Shown piece after piece: positions 7,648 to 15,626 of a stretch of 20,002 bases of DNA. Source of the DNA: an uncultured Verrucomicrobiota bacterium (GTDB lineage: Bacteria > Verrucomicrobiota > Verrucomicrobiia > Opitutales > Opitutaceae). The notes under the pieces were generated by a model. It was given only the letters and a program-made list of their open reading frames with translations, did no database searches and was not told the origin of the DNA. Position 1 is the stretch's first letter, and every line of letters starts with the position of its first letter. The translations under genes and the position numbers were made by a program. The stretch covers positions 1 to 20,002 of the forward strand of contig CAIXIZ010000377.1 of NCBI GenBank assembly GCA_903919625.1, read 5' to 3'.

Positions 7648-10600
7648 TTACTTGGCGGGGATGTGGCCGGGTGCAAGCACCGGCAAGGAAGATGATTCGA
7701 CCCCGAACGCCCGGGCCTTGGCCCGGTCGGCCGCAATGAGCATGTAGAACGCGGGCACCACAAACAGGGTGAAGACCGTGCCCACGGCCATGCCGACGAC
7801 GAGCACCCAGCCAATGCTGTTCCGCGCCGCGGCGCCGGGACCGGTGACGAAGATAAGCATGAGATGGCCGAATACGGTCGCCGCCGAAGTCATCAGCACC
7901 GGACGCAAACGCGTGGCGGCGGCACGGCGGATGGCCTCGCGCTTGGCCACCCCTTCTTCCTGGAGCTGGTTGGCGAACTGGACGATCAGGATGCCGTTTT
8001 TGGCGATGAGGCCGACCAAAGTGATCAGCCCGATCTGCGAGTAGATGTTGAGCGTGGTTTTCCAGAGAAAAATCGGGAGCATCGCCCCGACGAGCGCGAG
8101 CGGCACCGACCCAAGCAGGATGATGAACGGATCGCGGAAGCTGTTGAACTGGGCGGCGAGCACGAGGAAAATGAGCAGGATGGCGAGCAGACCGGCCTTC
8201 CAGAGCGCCCCACCCTCGGTGCGGAGCTGGCGCGACTGGCCGCCATAGTCGATGGAATACCCCGGCGGCAGGATTTCGGCCGCCTTGGCCTCAAGTTTTT
8301 TCAACGCCACATCGATGCTGGGACCAACCCCGGTGATCTTCACCGAATTGAGCTGCTGAAACCGGTTGAGCGTCCGGGGCTGAACGGTGTTCTTCAACGT
8401 GGCGAGGGTGGCAAGCGGGATGAGCTGTCCGGCGGGTCCGCGCACATGGTAGTCCAGCAGCTGGTCCGGGTTGAGCCGGCGGCCGCGTTCCACCTGCGGG
8501 ATCACGAGGTAGCTCTGGCCGTCAATGCTGAAACGGTTGACGTAGCCGCCACCGAGCATCGCCCCGAGATCACGCGAGATGTCGCTCAGATTGAGCCCCA
8601 TCGAGGCCACCTTGTCCTTGTCGATCTGGATTTCGGTCTGTGGCAGGTCGAACTTAAGGTCGCTGTCGGCAAAAAAGAACGTGGGGGTGCCGTTGGGATC
8701 ATTGGCGTCGGTGTTGGCGTAGAGGACGAGTTTCTCGGCGATTTCCAGCATTTCGCGATGGTCCGCCGTGGAGCGCAGGATAAATTCAATCGGGAACTGG
8801 CCGCCTGCGGGCAGCGGGTCAGGCGTGGTCACCACCAGGTTGAGCCCGGCGATTTTGGCCGCGGGTCCCTGCAATGCGTCCTGAATCTGGATCGAGGTGC
8901 GCTTTCGTTCCGACCATGGCTTCAGCAAGATGCCGGAGAAACCGCCTGACGCCATGGTCAGCTGGAAGGAGGTGTCGTATTCGGGCACACTCTCAAACAT
9001 TTTTTGCGACTCGAGGGCAAACAGCACGTTCTGGTCGATGGTCGAAGTGGGCGATGACTGCAAAATGCTGAACACCACCCCCTGATCCTCCTTCGGCGCC
9101 AGCTCGTGCTGGGCGAACATGAAAAAAGGGATCAGGAGCATGGCAAACAGCGTGGCGGTGGTGAGGGTGACCGGCACCCAGCCAAGGCTGGCGCCAATCG
9201 CCCGCTCATAGACCCCGCGCAGGCGGTCAAAAAGATGGTTGATCCGGCCGCTCAGTCCCTGGTCCTCATGGGCGTGATCCTTGAGCAGATAGGCGCTCAT
9301 CATGGGCGAGAGCGTCAGCGCGACAAAGCCGGATACGGCCACCGCCCCCGCCAGGGTCATGGCAAACTCCCGGAACAGGGCACCGGTGAGCCCGCCCTGG
9401 AAGGCAATGGGGGCATAGACTGCGGCGAGCGTGATCGTCATGGAAATGACGGGGCCGACCAGCTCACGCGCACCCTGGAGCGCGGCGTCCACCGGGGTGA
9501 GGCCCTCCCGGATGTGACGCTCAATGTTCTCCACCACGACAATGGCGTCGTCGACCACGATGCCGACGGCCAGCACGATGGCGAGCAGGGTCAGCAGGTT
9601 GATGGTGAAGCCAAAGGCCAGCATCAGAAACAGCGCCCCCACCAGCGACAGCGGCATGGCCACGATCGGAATGAGCACGGAACGGATCGAGCCCATGAAA
9701 AGAAAAATGACCAGCATGACGATGAGCAGCGTTTCCAGGAGGGTATGCAGGATTTCATGCAGCGCGTCGTCGATGTACTTGGTGGCGTCATAGGCGACCC
9801 TGGCCTCCAGTCCGGCGGGCATGCTGCTCTGGATGTCCGGCAGGGCGGCCCGCACCCGCTTGATGACCTCGACGGTGCTTTCGGTGGGCAGCACCCAGAT
9901 GCCCATGAACGTGGCGGTCTTGCCGCCGAATCGCACCTCCGTGTTATAGTCCTCCGCGCCCAGTTCCACGTCCGCCACGTCTTCCAGGTGGATGACGGCG
10001 CCGTTCCGGTCGGCCACGATGAGCCGCTTGAATTCGTCGACATTTTTGAGATCGGTGTTCGCGACCAGGCTGACGCTGAGCATGGTGCCCTTGGTCGCCC
10101 CCACCGCCGCCAGGGCGTTGTTGTTTTGCAGCGCCGCGCGCACATCGGTGGCGCTCAGTCCCCGGGCGGCGAGCTCGTCGGGCTTGAGCCAGACCCGCAT
10201 GGCAAAGACGCGGCCGCCCAGCAAATCGGCCCGTTGTACCCCGCTCACGGCGGACAGCCGGGGCTGCACCATGCGCCGGAGATAGTCGGTGATCTGGTTC
10301 TGATCGAGCTTGTCGGAATAAAAGCTCAGGTACATCGACGCAAACTGGCTGTCACTCGTCGCCACGCTGATGCTGGGCGACTCGGCCTCGGGTGGCAGCT
10401 GGTTGCGCACCTGGTCGATCTTGGAGCTGATCTGGGCCAGCGCGGCGTTGGTGTCGTAATTGAGCCGCAGGTAGACCTGGATCGAGCTGAGCCCGGCGGC
10501 ACTGGACGACTCAATGTAGTCGATGCCGTCCGCACTGGCGATGCTGCGCTCCAGCTGGGTGGTGATGAAGCCGCGCACGGTGTCGGCGCTCGCCCCGAAA

Positions 10601-10761
10601 TAGACCGTGGTGACATTGACCACCGCGCTGTCGCTGCGCGGATACTGGCGGGTGTTGAGCTTGAAGTAGGCCACCACGCCCACCACCAGGATCACGAGGT
10701 TGACCACCAGCGCGATGACCGGCTTGCGGATGAAAAGGTCGGTGAAGCTTTTGGACAGCAT
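7648..10761 (-). CDS. RND efflux pump, inner membrane subunit (HAE1/AcrB-like)
   Basis: At 1037 residues this has the standard length of hydrophobe/amphiphile RND pumps, which use the proton gradient to drive drugs from the periplasm or inner membrane through a TolC duct. The first membrane helix follows FTDLFIRKPVIALVVNLVILVVG. TM4 carries the proton-relay pair Asp404-Asp405 in GIVVDDAIVVVENIERHI, equivalent to AcrB Asp407/Asp408. TM10 carries Lys921 in GLIAKNGILIVQFANQL, equivalent to AcrB Lys940. Two large periplasmic loops lie between TM1-TM2 and TM7-TM8, as expected for a trimer with docking and pore domains. All key residues seem intact, so it should be functional. It starts 18 bases after the fusion-protein gene and ends 7 bases before the TolC-like gene. 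The sequence does not reveal the substrates. Confidence 0.95.
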   Translation of the reverse strand: MLSKSFTDLFIRKPVIALVVNLVILVVGVVAYFKLNTRQYPRSDSAVVNVTTVYFGASADTVRGFITTQLERSIASADGIDYIESSSAAGLSSIQVYLRLNYDTNAALAQISSKIDQVRNQLPPEAESPSISVATSDSQFASMYLSFYSDKLDQNQITDYLRRMVQPRLSAVSGVQRADLLGGRVFAMRVWLKPDELAARGLSATDVRAALQNNNALAAVGATKGTMLSVSLVANTDLKNVDEFKRLIVADRNGAVIHLEDVADVELGAEDYNTEVRFGGKTATFMGIWVLPTESTVEVIKRVRAALPDIQSSMPAGLEARVAYDATKYIDDALHEILHTLLETLLIVMLVIFLFMGSIRSVLIPIVAMPLSLVGALFLMLAFGFTINLLTLLAIVLAVGIVVDDAIVVVENIERHIREGLTPVDAALQGARELVGPVISMTITLAAVYAPIAFQGGLTGALFREFAMTLAGAVAVSGFVALTLSPMMSAYLLKDHAHEDQGLSGRINHLFDRLRGVYERAIGASLGWVPVTLTTATLFAMLLIPFFMFAQHELAPKEDQGVVFSILQSSPTSTIDQNVLFALESQKMFESVPEYDTSFQLTMASGGFSGILLKPWSERKRTSIQIQDALQGPAAKIAGLNLVVTTPDPLPAGGQFPIEFILRSTADHREMLEIAEKLVLYANTDANDPNGTPTFFFADSDLKFDLPQTEIQIDKDKVASMGLNLSDISRDLGAMLGGGYVNRFSIDGQSYLVIPQVERGRRLNPDQLLDYHVRGPAGQLIPLATLATLKNTVQPRTLNRFQQLNSVKITGVGPSIDVALKKLEAKAAEILPPGYSIDYGGQSRQLRTEGGALWKAGLLAILLIFLVLAAQFNSFRDPFIILLGSVPLALVGAMLPIFLWKTTLNIYSQIGLITLVGLIAKNGILIVQFANQLQEEGVAKREAIRRAAATRLRPVLMTSAATVFGHLMLIFVTGPGAAARNSIGWVLVVGMAVGTVFTLFVVPAFYMLIAADRAKARAFGVESSSLPVLAPGHIPAK

Positions 10762-10779
10762 GACGGGAATTTCCGGTGA

Positions 10780-11901
10780 TCAGGAATTGGCCGGCTTCGG
10801 GGCCGGGTTGCTGGAAGGCTGGGTGGCGTTGTTGACCTCCACCGCGGCTCCGTTGCGGAGCTTGAACACCCCCGCCGTGACGACCTGTTCGCCAGGTTTT
10901 ACCCCTTCGAGGATGGAGATCAGATCGCCCCGGGTGGTCCCCAGCTTCACGGACTGCTGGCGGACGCCAAGGTAGGACTTGCCGGCGGCATTCTTCATGG
11001 TTTCCACGATGAACACGGAGTTGCCATAGACGGCGTAGGCGATCGCGGTCGCCGGCACCACGATGACAGCTTCGGTGGTCGGCAGCTGGAGTTCAACGTG
11101 GGCAAACATCCCGGACCGCAACTGCTCCTGCGGATTGGTCAAGGTGGCCTGGACCGCCATGTTGCGGGTGCCCGCATCCACCTCGGAATCAATGGCGGTG
11201 ATGGTCGCCGCAAAAGATTTCTCCGGGAAAGCATCCACGGTGACGGTCGTCTTTTGACCGAGACTGAGCGCCTGTAAATGGCGTTGCGGGACACTGAAAT
11301 TGACATAGATCGGGTCAAGTTTCTGCAACGGCAACAAGGCCCGGCCGGGGGCAATATACTGGCCGACGTTGACGAGCCGGATGCCCACGCGTCCGGCAAA
11401 AGGGGCGCGGACCATTTTCTTGTCGATCTGGGCCTGGATGGCGGCGGCATCGGCCACCGCCTGTTTGCGGGAGGCCTCGGCTGCGTCGTAATCCGAATTG
11501 GCCATCACCTTGCTTTCCCGCAGCTCCTTGGCCCGGTCCAGATTGATCCGGGCGAGTTCGGCGCGGGACTGGGCGGCGTCGAGCTGGGCCCGCTCCACCG
11601 TCGTGTCGAGTTCGACGAGCAAGTCACCGGCCCGCACCGCAGAACCGCTTTCCACCGGGATCCGGACCACGGTGCCGCTGGCATCGGCGCTGATGGTGAC
11701 CCCCTCCACCGGGGCCAGGGTGCCAATGGCGCTGATGCTCGGCTGCCACACCTCCCGTTTGGCCTCGGCGGTCGTGACCGCGCTCGGGGGCTGCGTGTGG
11801 GGCGCAGAGGAAGCTTCCTTGATCTGGGCAACCTTGACCGCACCCAGCGCGGCGACGATCGCGGCAAAGCCCAGGAGGGCGATGATGAATTTTTTAAGCA
11901 T
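10780..11901 (-). CDS. RND efflux periplasmic adaptor (membrane fusion protein)
   Basis: The 373-residue protein bridges the RND pump and the outer membrane channel. The N-terminus is an uncleaved anchor or signal (MLKKFIIALLGFAAIVAALGAV) without a lipobox cysteine. A split biotinyl-lipoyl domain is visible: the first half at residues 66-100 (GVTISADASGTVVRIPVESG, then GDLLVELDT) and the second at about 162-195 (KKMVRAPFAGRVGIRLVNVGQ...). Between them lies a short helical hairpin (about residues 101-161) rich in Ala, Glu and Arg. The beta-barrel and membrane-proximal domains follow, with VPQRHLQALSLGQKTTVTVDAFP and AVIVVPATAIAYAVYGNSVFIVE. The style is that of MexH/MdtA-like adaptors. It follows the MarR-type gene after 52 bases, and the pump gene starts 18 bases after its stop. 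No strong Shine-Dalgarno sequence precedes the ATG. Confidence 0.93.
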   Translation of the reverse strand: MLKKFIIALLGFAAIVAALGAVKVAQIKEASSAPHTQPPSAVTTAEAKREVWQPSISAIGTLAPVEGVTISADASGTVVRIPVESGSAVRAGDLLVELDTTVERAQLDAAQSRAELARINLDRAKELRESKVMANSDYDAAEASRKQAVADAAAIQAQIDKKMVRAPFAGRVGIRLVNVGQYIAPGRALLPLQKLDPIYVNFSVPQRHLQALSLGQKTTVTVDAFPEKSFAATITAIDSEVDAGTRNMAVQATLTNPQEQLRSGMFAHVELQLPTTEAVIVVPATAIAYAVYGNSVFIVETMKNAAGKSYLGVRQQSVKLGTTRGDLISILEGVKPGEQVVTAGVFKLRNGAAVEVNNATQPSSNPAPKPANS

Positions 11902-11953
11902 GGATGGGTAAGGTGGGGACGGACGGCGAAGAAAAGTGGGGGATGGAAATCGC

Positions 11954-12520
11954 TCAGCGCGCGGCGACCGCGCGCGGTTCGGTGATTTCCGCCGGGGCGA
12001 TCGCAGCGGCGCGGGCCAAAATTTTGGTCAGCAGGCGGACCAGGGTTTTGCGCTCATTTTCCGCCAGGGGCTCCATGAGCCGTGCCATCTGCCGGAAGTG
12101 GGGGGGCAGGACTTTTTTGAGCAGCTTTTCCCCCTTGGGCGTGAGGCCGACGGCCAGCATCCGGCGGTCATCCGGATCCGGCGTGCGGGTCACCAGGCCG
12201 TCGCGCTCCAGCGTGTCGACCAGGCCGGTGATGGTGGCACGCGTCACCCCGGTGCGGTCGGCCAGCTCGGCGGGACTGAGCGGCGCCTCACTGTCGCCCG
12301 CCTGATTGCAGCTGCCCCATAGCGCCATGAGCACCCCGAAGCGGCCCTGCGTCAGTTCATGGTCGGCCAGGTTGGCCTCGACCACCCGGAAGGCCTCGTC
12401 CCCCGTCCGCAACAGGTGCAGAAACGCCTCTGCCGCCGACGGGTCGAGGTCGGGAAACTGCCGCGCCGCCTCGAGCAGGCACTCGTAGCGCGGGAGTTCT
12501 TTGAGGAGCAGCAGTGGCAT
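11954..12520 (-). CDS. MarR-family transcriptional regulator of the efflux operon
   Basis: This 188-residue protein has a MarR winged helix-turn-helix: helix and recognition helix at residues 81-107 (LSPAELADRTGVTRATITGLVDTLERDGLV), then the wing with the conserved DPDDRR (residues 115-120) and LTPKGEKLL. The flanking N- and C-terminal helices (QGRFGVLMALWG; LVRLLTKIL) would form the dimer interface. MarR proteins usually repress their own operon and release DNA when they bind an aromatic or phenolic ligand. As first gene of the efflux operon, it most likely controls the pump and itself. The N-terminal stretch (MPLLLLKELPRYECLLEAARQFPDLDP) is longer than in small MarR proteins, a form often seen in regulators linked to MFP/RND genes. 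The ATG at 12520 lacks a Shine-Dalgarno sequence. Confidence 0.9.
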   Translation of the reverse strand: MPLLLLKELPRYECLLEAARQFPDLDPSAAEAFLHLLRTGDEAFRVVEANLADHELTQGRFGVLMALWGSCNQAGDSEAPLSPAELADRTGVTRATITGLVDTLERDGLVTRTPDPDDRRMLAVGLTPKGEKLLKKVLPPHFRQMARLMEPLAENERKTLVRLLTKILARAAAIAPAEITEPRAVAAR

Positions 12521-12560
12521 GGTCAGATCGTCAGAGCTTGAGCAATAAGGGGGCTTACAG

Positions 12561-12572
12561 TTAGGCTCCTAA
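12561..12572. promoter_or_regulatory. Candidate MarR operator upstream of the efflux operon
   Basis: TTAGG-CT-CCTAA is a perfect 5-bp inverted repeat lying 41-52 bases before the marR ATG. The TTAG...CTAA pattern is typical of MarR-family sites. On the minus strand it abuts and overlaps by one base a TATGAT hexamer (12572-12577), so a bound dimer would cover the -10/+1 region. Assignment to this regulator is inference from position. Confidence 0.45.
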
Positions 12573-12577
12573 TCATA
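12572..12577 (-). promoter_or_regulatory. Possible -10 element of the efflux operon
   Basis: TATGAT on the minus strand is one mismatch from TATAAT and would place the transcript start about 44 bases before the marR ATG. The hexamer 17 bases upstream (GTAGCA) is a poor -35 match, so the promoter would be weak or factor-dependent. Low confidence. Confidence 0.25.
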
Positions 12578-12695
12578 ATGGCAAGCACAAAATTGCTACC
12601 GCGCCACTTTTTGCCACACCCCGGTGGGCCGCCTCGGGCGCCCGCGGTTCTGCCTTGCCCCGTGTCCGCGCCCTGCGCTTAACCTAGTCCTCCCG

Positions 12696-13976
12696 ATGAC
12701 GATTCTCGCCGAACTCCGCTGGCGCGGCCTGCTGGCCGACTGCACCGACCTCGCCGCCCTCACGCAGCGCCTCGCCCAGGGTCCGGTCACGCTCTACTGC
12801 GGCTTTGATCCCACCGCCGACTCGCTGCACGTGGGCAATCTCGTCCCGCTCTTCGCGCTGCGCCGCTTCCAGCTGCAGGGCCATCATCCCATCGCGCTGG
12901 CCGGCGGCGCCACCGGCATGGTCGGGGATCCTTCCGGCAAGTCCGCCGAACGCAATCTCCAGACCCCGGATCAGGTCGCGCACAACATCGCCGCGATCAA
13001 GACCCAGCTCGCCAAATTTCTCGATTTCGAGGTCGCCGCCAACCCCGCCCGCCTCGTCAACAACTACGACTGGACCGCGCCGCTCTCGATCCTCGATTTT
13101 CTGCGCGACGTGGGGAAGCACATCTCCGTCAACGCCATGGTCGCGAAGGATTCCGTCCGCTCGCGCATGGCGGACCGTGATGCCGGCATCAGCTTCACCG
13201 AGTTCAGCTACATGCTGCTGCAGGGCTATGATTTTTATCACCTGCGCCACGCCTGCAACTGTGAGCTGCAGATCGGCGCGACCGACCAATGGGGCAACAT
13301 CACCGTCGGGACCGAACTCACCCGCAAGAAGCTCGGCGCCACCGTCTGGGGCCTCGTCTTCCCGCTGCTCACCAAGGCCGATGGTTCCAAATACGGCAAA
13401 ACGGCCACGGGCACCGTCTGGCTCGATCCGCAACGCACCTCACCCTACCGCTTTTACCAATTCTTTGTGAATGCCGACGATGCCGATGTCGGCAAACTCC
13501 TGCGGACGCTGACCTTTCTCTCCCAGGACGAAATCACCGCACTAGAAGCCGAACTCCAGGCCAATCCCGGCGCCCGCTCCGCCCAAAAGGCGCTCGCCCG
13601 GGAAATGACGAAACTCGTCCATGGCGCCGACGCCCTGACGGCTGCCGTCAAGGCCAGTGAGATACTTTTCGGCGGCCCGCTCGACGGTGTGACGGAGGAG
13701 ATTTTCCACGATGTGGTTGGCGAAATTCCCACGAAGGATTTCGCGGCCGCGAAACTGGCCGCACCCGGAGTGTCGTTGCTCGACCTGCTCGTCCACGCCG
13801 GACTGTGCCCCTCCCGCGGCCAGGCCAAAAAGGATCTCGAAGGCGGCGGCATCTACCTGAACAACCTCCGCCTGGCTGAAGCCGGCCGTATGGTCACCGC
13901 GGCCGACCTGCTCTTCGGCAAATTTCTCCTGCTGCGCAAAGGGAAACGCACCTACACGGTGCTGAAGGTTGGCTAA
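12696..13976 (+). CDS. tyrS: Tyrosyl-tRNA synthetase
   Basis: This 426-residue class I synthetase attaches tyrosine to tRNA-Tyr in the cytoplasm. The bacterial TyrRS nucleotide-binding signature is clear: CGFDPTADSLHVGNLVPL (residues 35-52), with HVGN at 45-48 as the HIGH motif. The second ATP-binding loop is KYGKT at 232-236 followed by ATGTVWLD, the KFGKT form. Tyrosine-site sequences such as SFTEFSYMLLQGYDFYHL and LQIGATDQWGNITVGTEL are typical. The C-terminus holds an S4-like RNA-binding domain (LLVHAGLCPSRGQAKKDLEGGGIYLNN...). The ATG at 12696 fits the family N-terminus; upstream in-frame codons to 12624 are not family-like. No Shine-Dalgarno sequence and no T-box leader are visible in the 175 bases upstream. 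It converges on cysS. Confidence 0.97.
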   Translation: MTILAELRWRGLLADCTDLAALTQRLAQGPVTLYCGFDPTADSLHVGNLVPLFALRRFQLQGHHPIALAGGATGMVGDPSGKSAERNLQTPDQVAHNIAAIKTQLAKFLDFEVAANPARLVNNYDWTAPLSILDFLRDVGKHISVNAMVAKDSVRSRMADRDAGISFTEFSYMLLQGYDFYHLRHACNCELQIGATDQWGNITVGTELTRKKLGATVWGLVFPLLTKADGSKYGKTATGTVWLDPQRTSPYRFYQFFVNADDADVGKLLRTLTFLSQDEITALEAELQANPGARSAQKALAREMTKLVHGADALTAAVKASEILFGGPLDGVTEEIFHDVVGEIPTKDFAAAKLAAPGVSLLDLLVHAGLCPSRGQAKKDLEGGGIYLNNLRLAEAGRMVTAADLLFGKFLLLRKGKRTYTVLKVG

Positions 13977-13994
13977 AGCGGTTATTTCTTCAGC
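13961..13994. repeat. 7-bp inverted repeat spanning the tyrS and cysS stop codons
   Basis: GCTGAAG (13961-13967) and CTTCAGC (13988-13994) enclose 20 bases that contain both stop codons. A hairpin could form at the 3' end of either transcript, but no U-tract follows on either strand. Both proteins end with Leu-Lys encoded CTG-AAG, so the symmetry may be chance. Confidence 0.25.
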
Positions 13995-15421
13995 GGCTCG
14001 AGCTTGTAGCCATCCTTGCCATCCAGCATGGCCCAACCGGCAGCGGTGAGCTCCTTGCGGAGGGCGTCCGCAGCGGCGAAATCCTTGGCCTGTTTTGCCG
14101 TCCAGCGCTTTTCGGCGAGGGCGGTAATCGCAACAGGAGTCACAACTTTATCACCGACGGGTAAGGTCAAATCGAAACCCAGCGCTCCGAGCACATTGGC
14201 AAAAGCCCCCCGGTCAAGGGCCGCTTCCATCGGGGTAGGCAAATGGACCGAGCTGATAGCGGTAAAAAGGGCTCCGAGTGCGGCCGGAGTATTCAGATCT
14301 TCTTTTAAGGCTGCCCCGACCAACGCAAAACGGCCCGATGGGGTGGTGCCAGCAGGCGCTGCCCCAGATTGCCCAGCCCATTTGCATAGCTTTTCACGGA
14401 AACCGCGCAATTTCTCCAGCGCGCTTTCCGCCGCATGGAGCGAGTCCAAGGTGAAGTTAAGCTGTTTTCTCGGGTGTCCGCTCAAGAGCGCATAACGCAC
14501 CGCCATCGGAGAGAAGCCTTTTGCGATAAGATCGTCCAACGTGTAGAGGTTGCCCAGGCTCTTGCTCATCTTTTTGCCGTCCACCAGCAAATGTTCGCTG
14601 TGATACCAGTGGCGGGCGAAGGTGGTGCCATTGCAGCACTCGCTCTGGGCAATTTCATTTTCGTGATGCGGAAAGAGCAAATCCACCCCACCCGTATGCA
14701 GATCAATCGTTGCCCCAAGCAGCGCCTTGCTCATCGCGCTGCATTCAATGTGCCAGCCGGGCCGGCCCGCCGCCGCGCCGTTCGGGCCCGGCCATTGGTT
14801 CGGACCGTCGTCGGGCTTCCAGGCTTTCCACAACGCGAAGTCACTGCCGTCCTCCTTCTCGTCGGCGTCAGCGGTAAACGCGGCCCCCGGTTGGAGCTCG
14901 CGCTCTTTTACGCGCGATAGCGCGCCATAACCGGGAAAGGAGGAGACCTTGAAATACACCGAGCCGTCGGCGGCGCGGTAGGCGTTGCCCTTCTCCAGCA
15001 GCACCTCAATCATGTTGACCTGCTCGCGGAGGAAACGGGGGTCAGTCGCACGCGGTTCCTCATGCGGCGGGAGGCAGTTCAGAGCGGTGCAGTCGGCGTG
15101 AAATTTGGCGGTCCATTGCGCGGTCACCTCGGCCAGCGGCCGGTTTTCCTCCCGGGCGCGACGGATGGTCTTGTCATCCACATCCGTGAGGTTGCGGACA
15201 TGCTTCACCTGGTCCGCGCCGAACTCCAGTTCGAGCAGCCGGCGGATGACGTCATTGATGACGAAAGTACGGAAGTTGCCGATATGCGCCGGAGCATAGA
15301 CGGTGGGGCCGCAGTTGTAGAAAGCGAAGGGGTGCTGCGCGGAAACCGGCGGTGTGCCAGCTTCGCGTTGGCCGAGGGTTTTAAGCTCGCGGGTGAGGGA
15401 ATCGTGAAGACGGATGGACAT
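13982..15421 (-). CDS. cysS: Cysteinyl-tRNA synthetase
   Basis: This 479-residue class Ia synthetase charges tRNA-Cys. The HIGH motif appears as HIGN (residues 46-49) within FYNCGPTVYAPAHIGN. The zinc ligands that select cysteine are all present: Cys37, Cys227 in GWHIECS, His252 and Glu256 in FPHHENEIAQ. KMSKS is at 284-288. The DALR-like helical and anticodon-binding C-terminal region follows and ends with AADALRKELTAAGWAMLDGKDGYKL, as usual for CysRS. The frame is open to 15484, but the extra 21 residues do not look like family sequence, and MSIRLHDSLTREL is the normal N-terminus, so I chose the ATG at 15421. A slightly extended loop (DDGPNQWPGPNGAAAGRPG, residues 204-222) precedes the zinc motif. 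Only 5 bases separate its stop from that of tyrS. Confidence 0.97.
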   Translation of the reverse strand: MSIRLHDSLTRELKTLGQREAGTPPVSAQHPFAFYNCGPTVYAPAHIGNFRTFVINDVIRRLLELEFGADQVKHVRNLTDVDDKTIRRAREENRPLAEVTAQWTAKFHADCTALNCLPPHEEPRATDPRFLREQVNMIEVLLEKGNAYRAADGSVYFKVSSFPGYGALSRVKERELQPGAAFTADADEKEDGSDFALWKAWKPDDGPNQWPGPNGAAAGRPGWHIECSAMSKALLGATIDLHTGGVDLLFPHHENEIAQSECCNGTTFARHWYHSEHLLVDGKKMSKSLGNLYTLDDLIAKGFSPMAVRYALLSGHPRKQLNFTLDSLHAAESALEKLRGFREKLCKWAGQSGAAPAGTTPSGRFALVGAALKEDLNTPAALGALFTAISSVHLPTPMEAALDRGAFANVLGALGFDLTLPVGDKVVTPVAITALAEKRWTAKQAKDFAAADALRKELTAAGWAMLDGKDGYKLEPLKK

Positions 15422-15555
15422 GAGGCGGGATGACTTTGGCCACAAAATCGGGCAAAGCGGCACAAAAAAATCAAAGGCGGGCAAGGAAATGCCGGTTTGA
15501 TCCCAACCACGGCAATGGCCTGTCGTTTGCCTTCACCTTCCTCGTATCTGCCGCC

Positions 15556-15561
15556 TTGTCA
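15556..15561 (+). promoter_or_regulatory. Weak -35-like hexamer in the hemB upstream region
   Basis: The 205-base gap between cysS and hemB (15422-15626) must hold divergent promoters. On the plus strand only TTGTCA resembles a -35 hexamer, and the sequence 17-19 bases downstream (TGGATTAG) is a poor -10. Nothing else recognisable (RNA gene, riboswitch, repeat) was seen there. Confidence 0.2.
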
Positions 15562-15626
15562 TTCAGGGCAAAATCACCTGGATTAGGCTGGTGGAGCGGG
15601 TAAATCGTGCCCCCTCCCCCATTGCC

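Noticed and set aside
7641..7814. Longer TolC-like protein starting at 7814
   Set aside because: The extension lies within the RND coding sequence in another frame and would bury the clear signal peptide that begins at 7640.
9106..10779. Long plus-strand open frame (557 codons) antisense to the RND pump
   Set aside because: Very rich in His, Gln, Asp and Gly with no hydrophobic core, typical of a shadow frame opposite a GC-rich membrane protein gene.
12573..12695. T-box or other riboswitch in front of tyrS
   Set aside because: The region is too short, with no T-box core sequence and no matching stem set or terminator visible.
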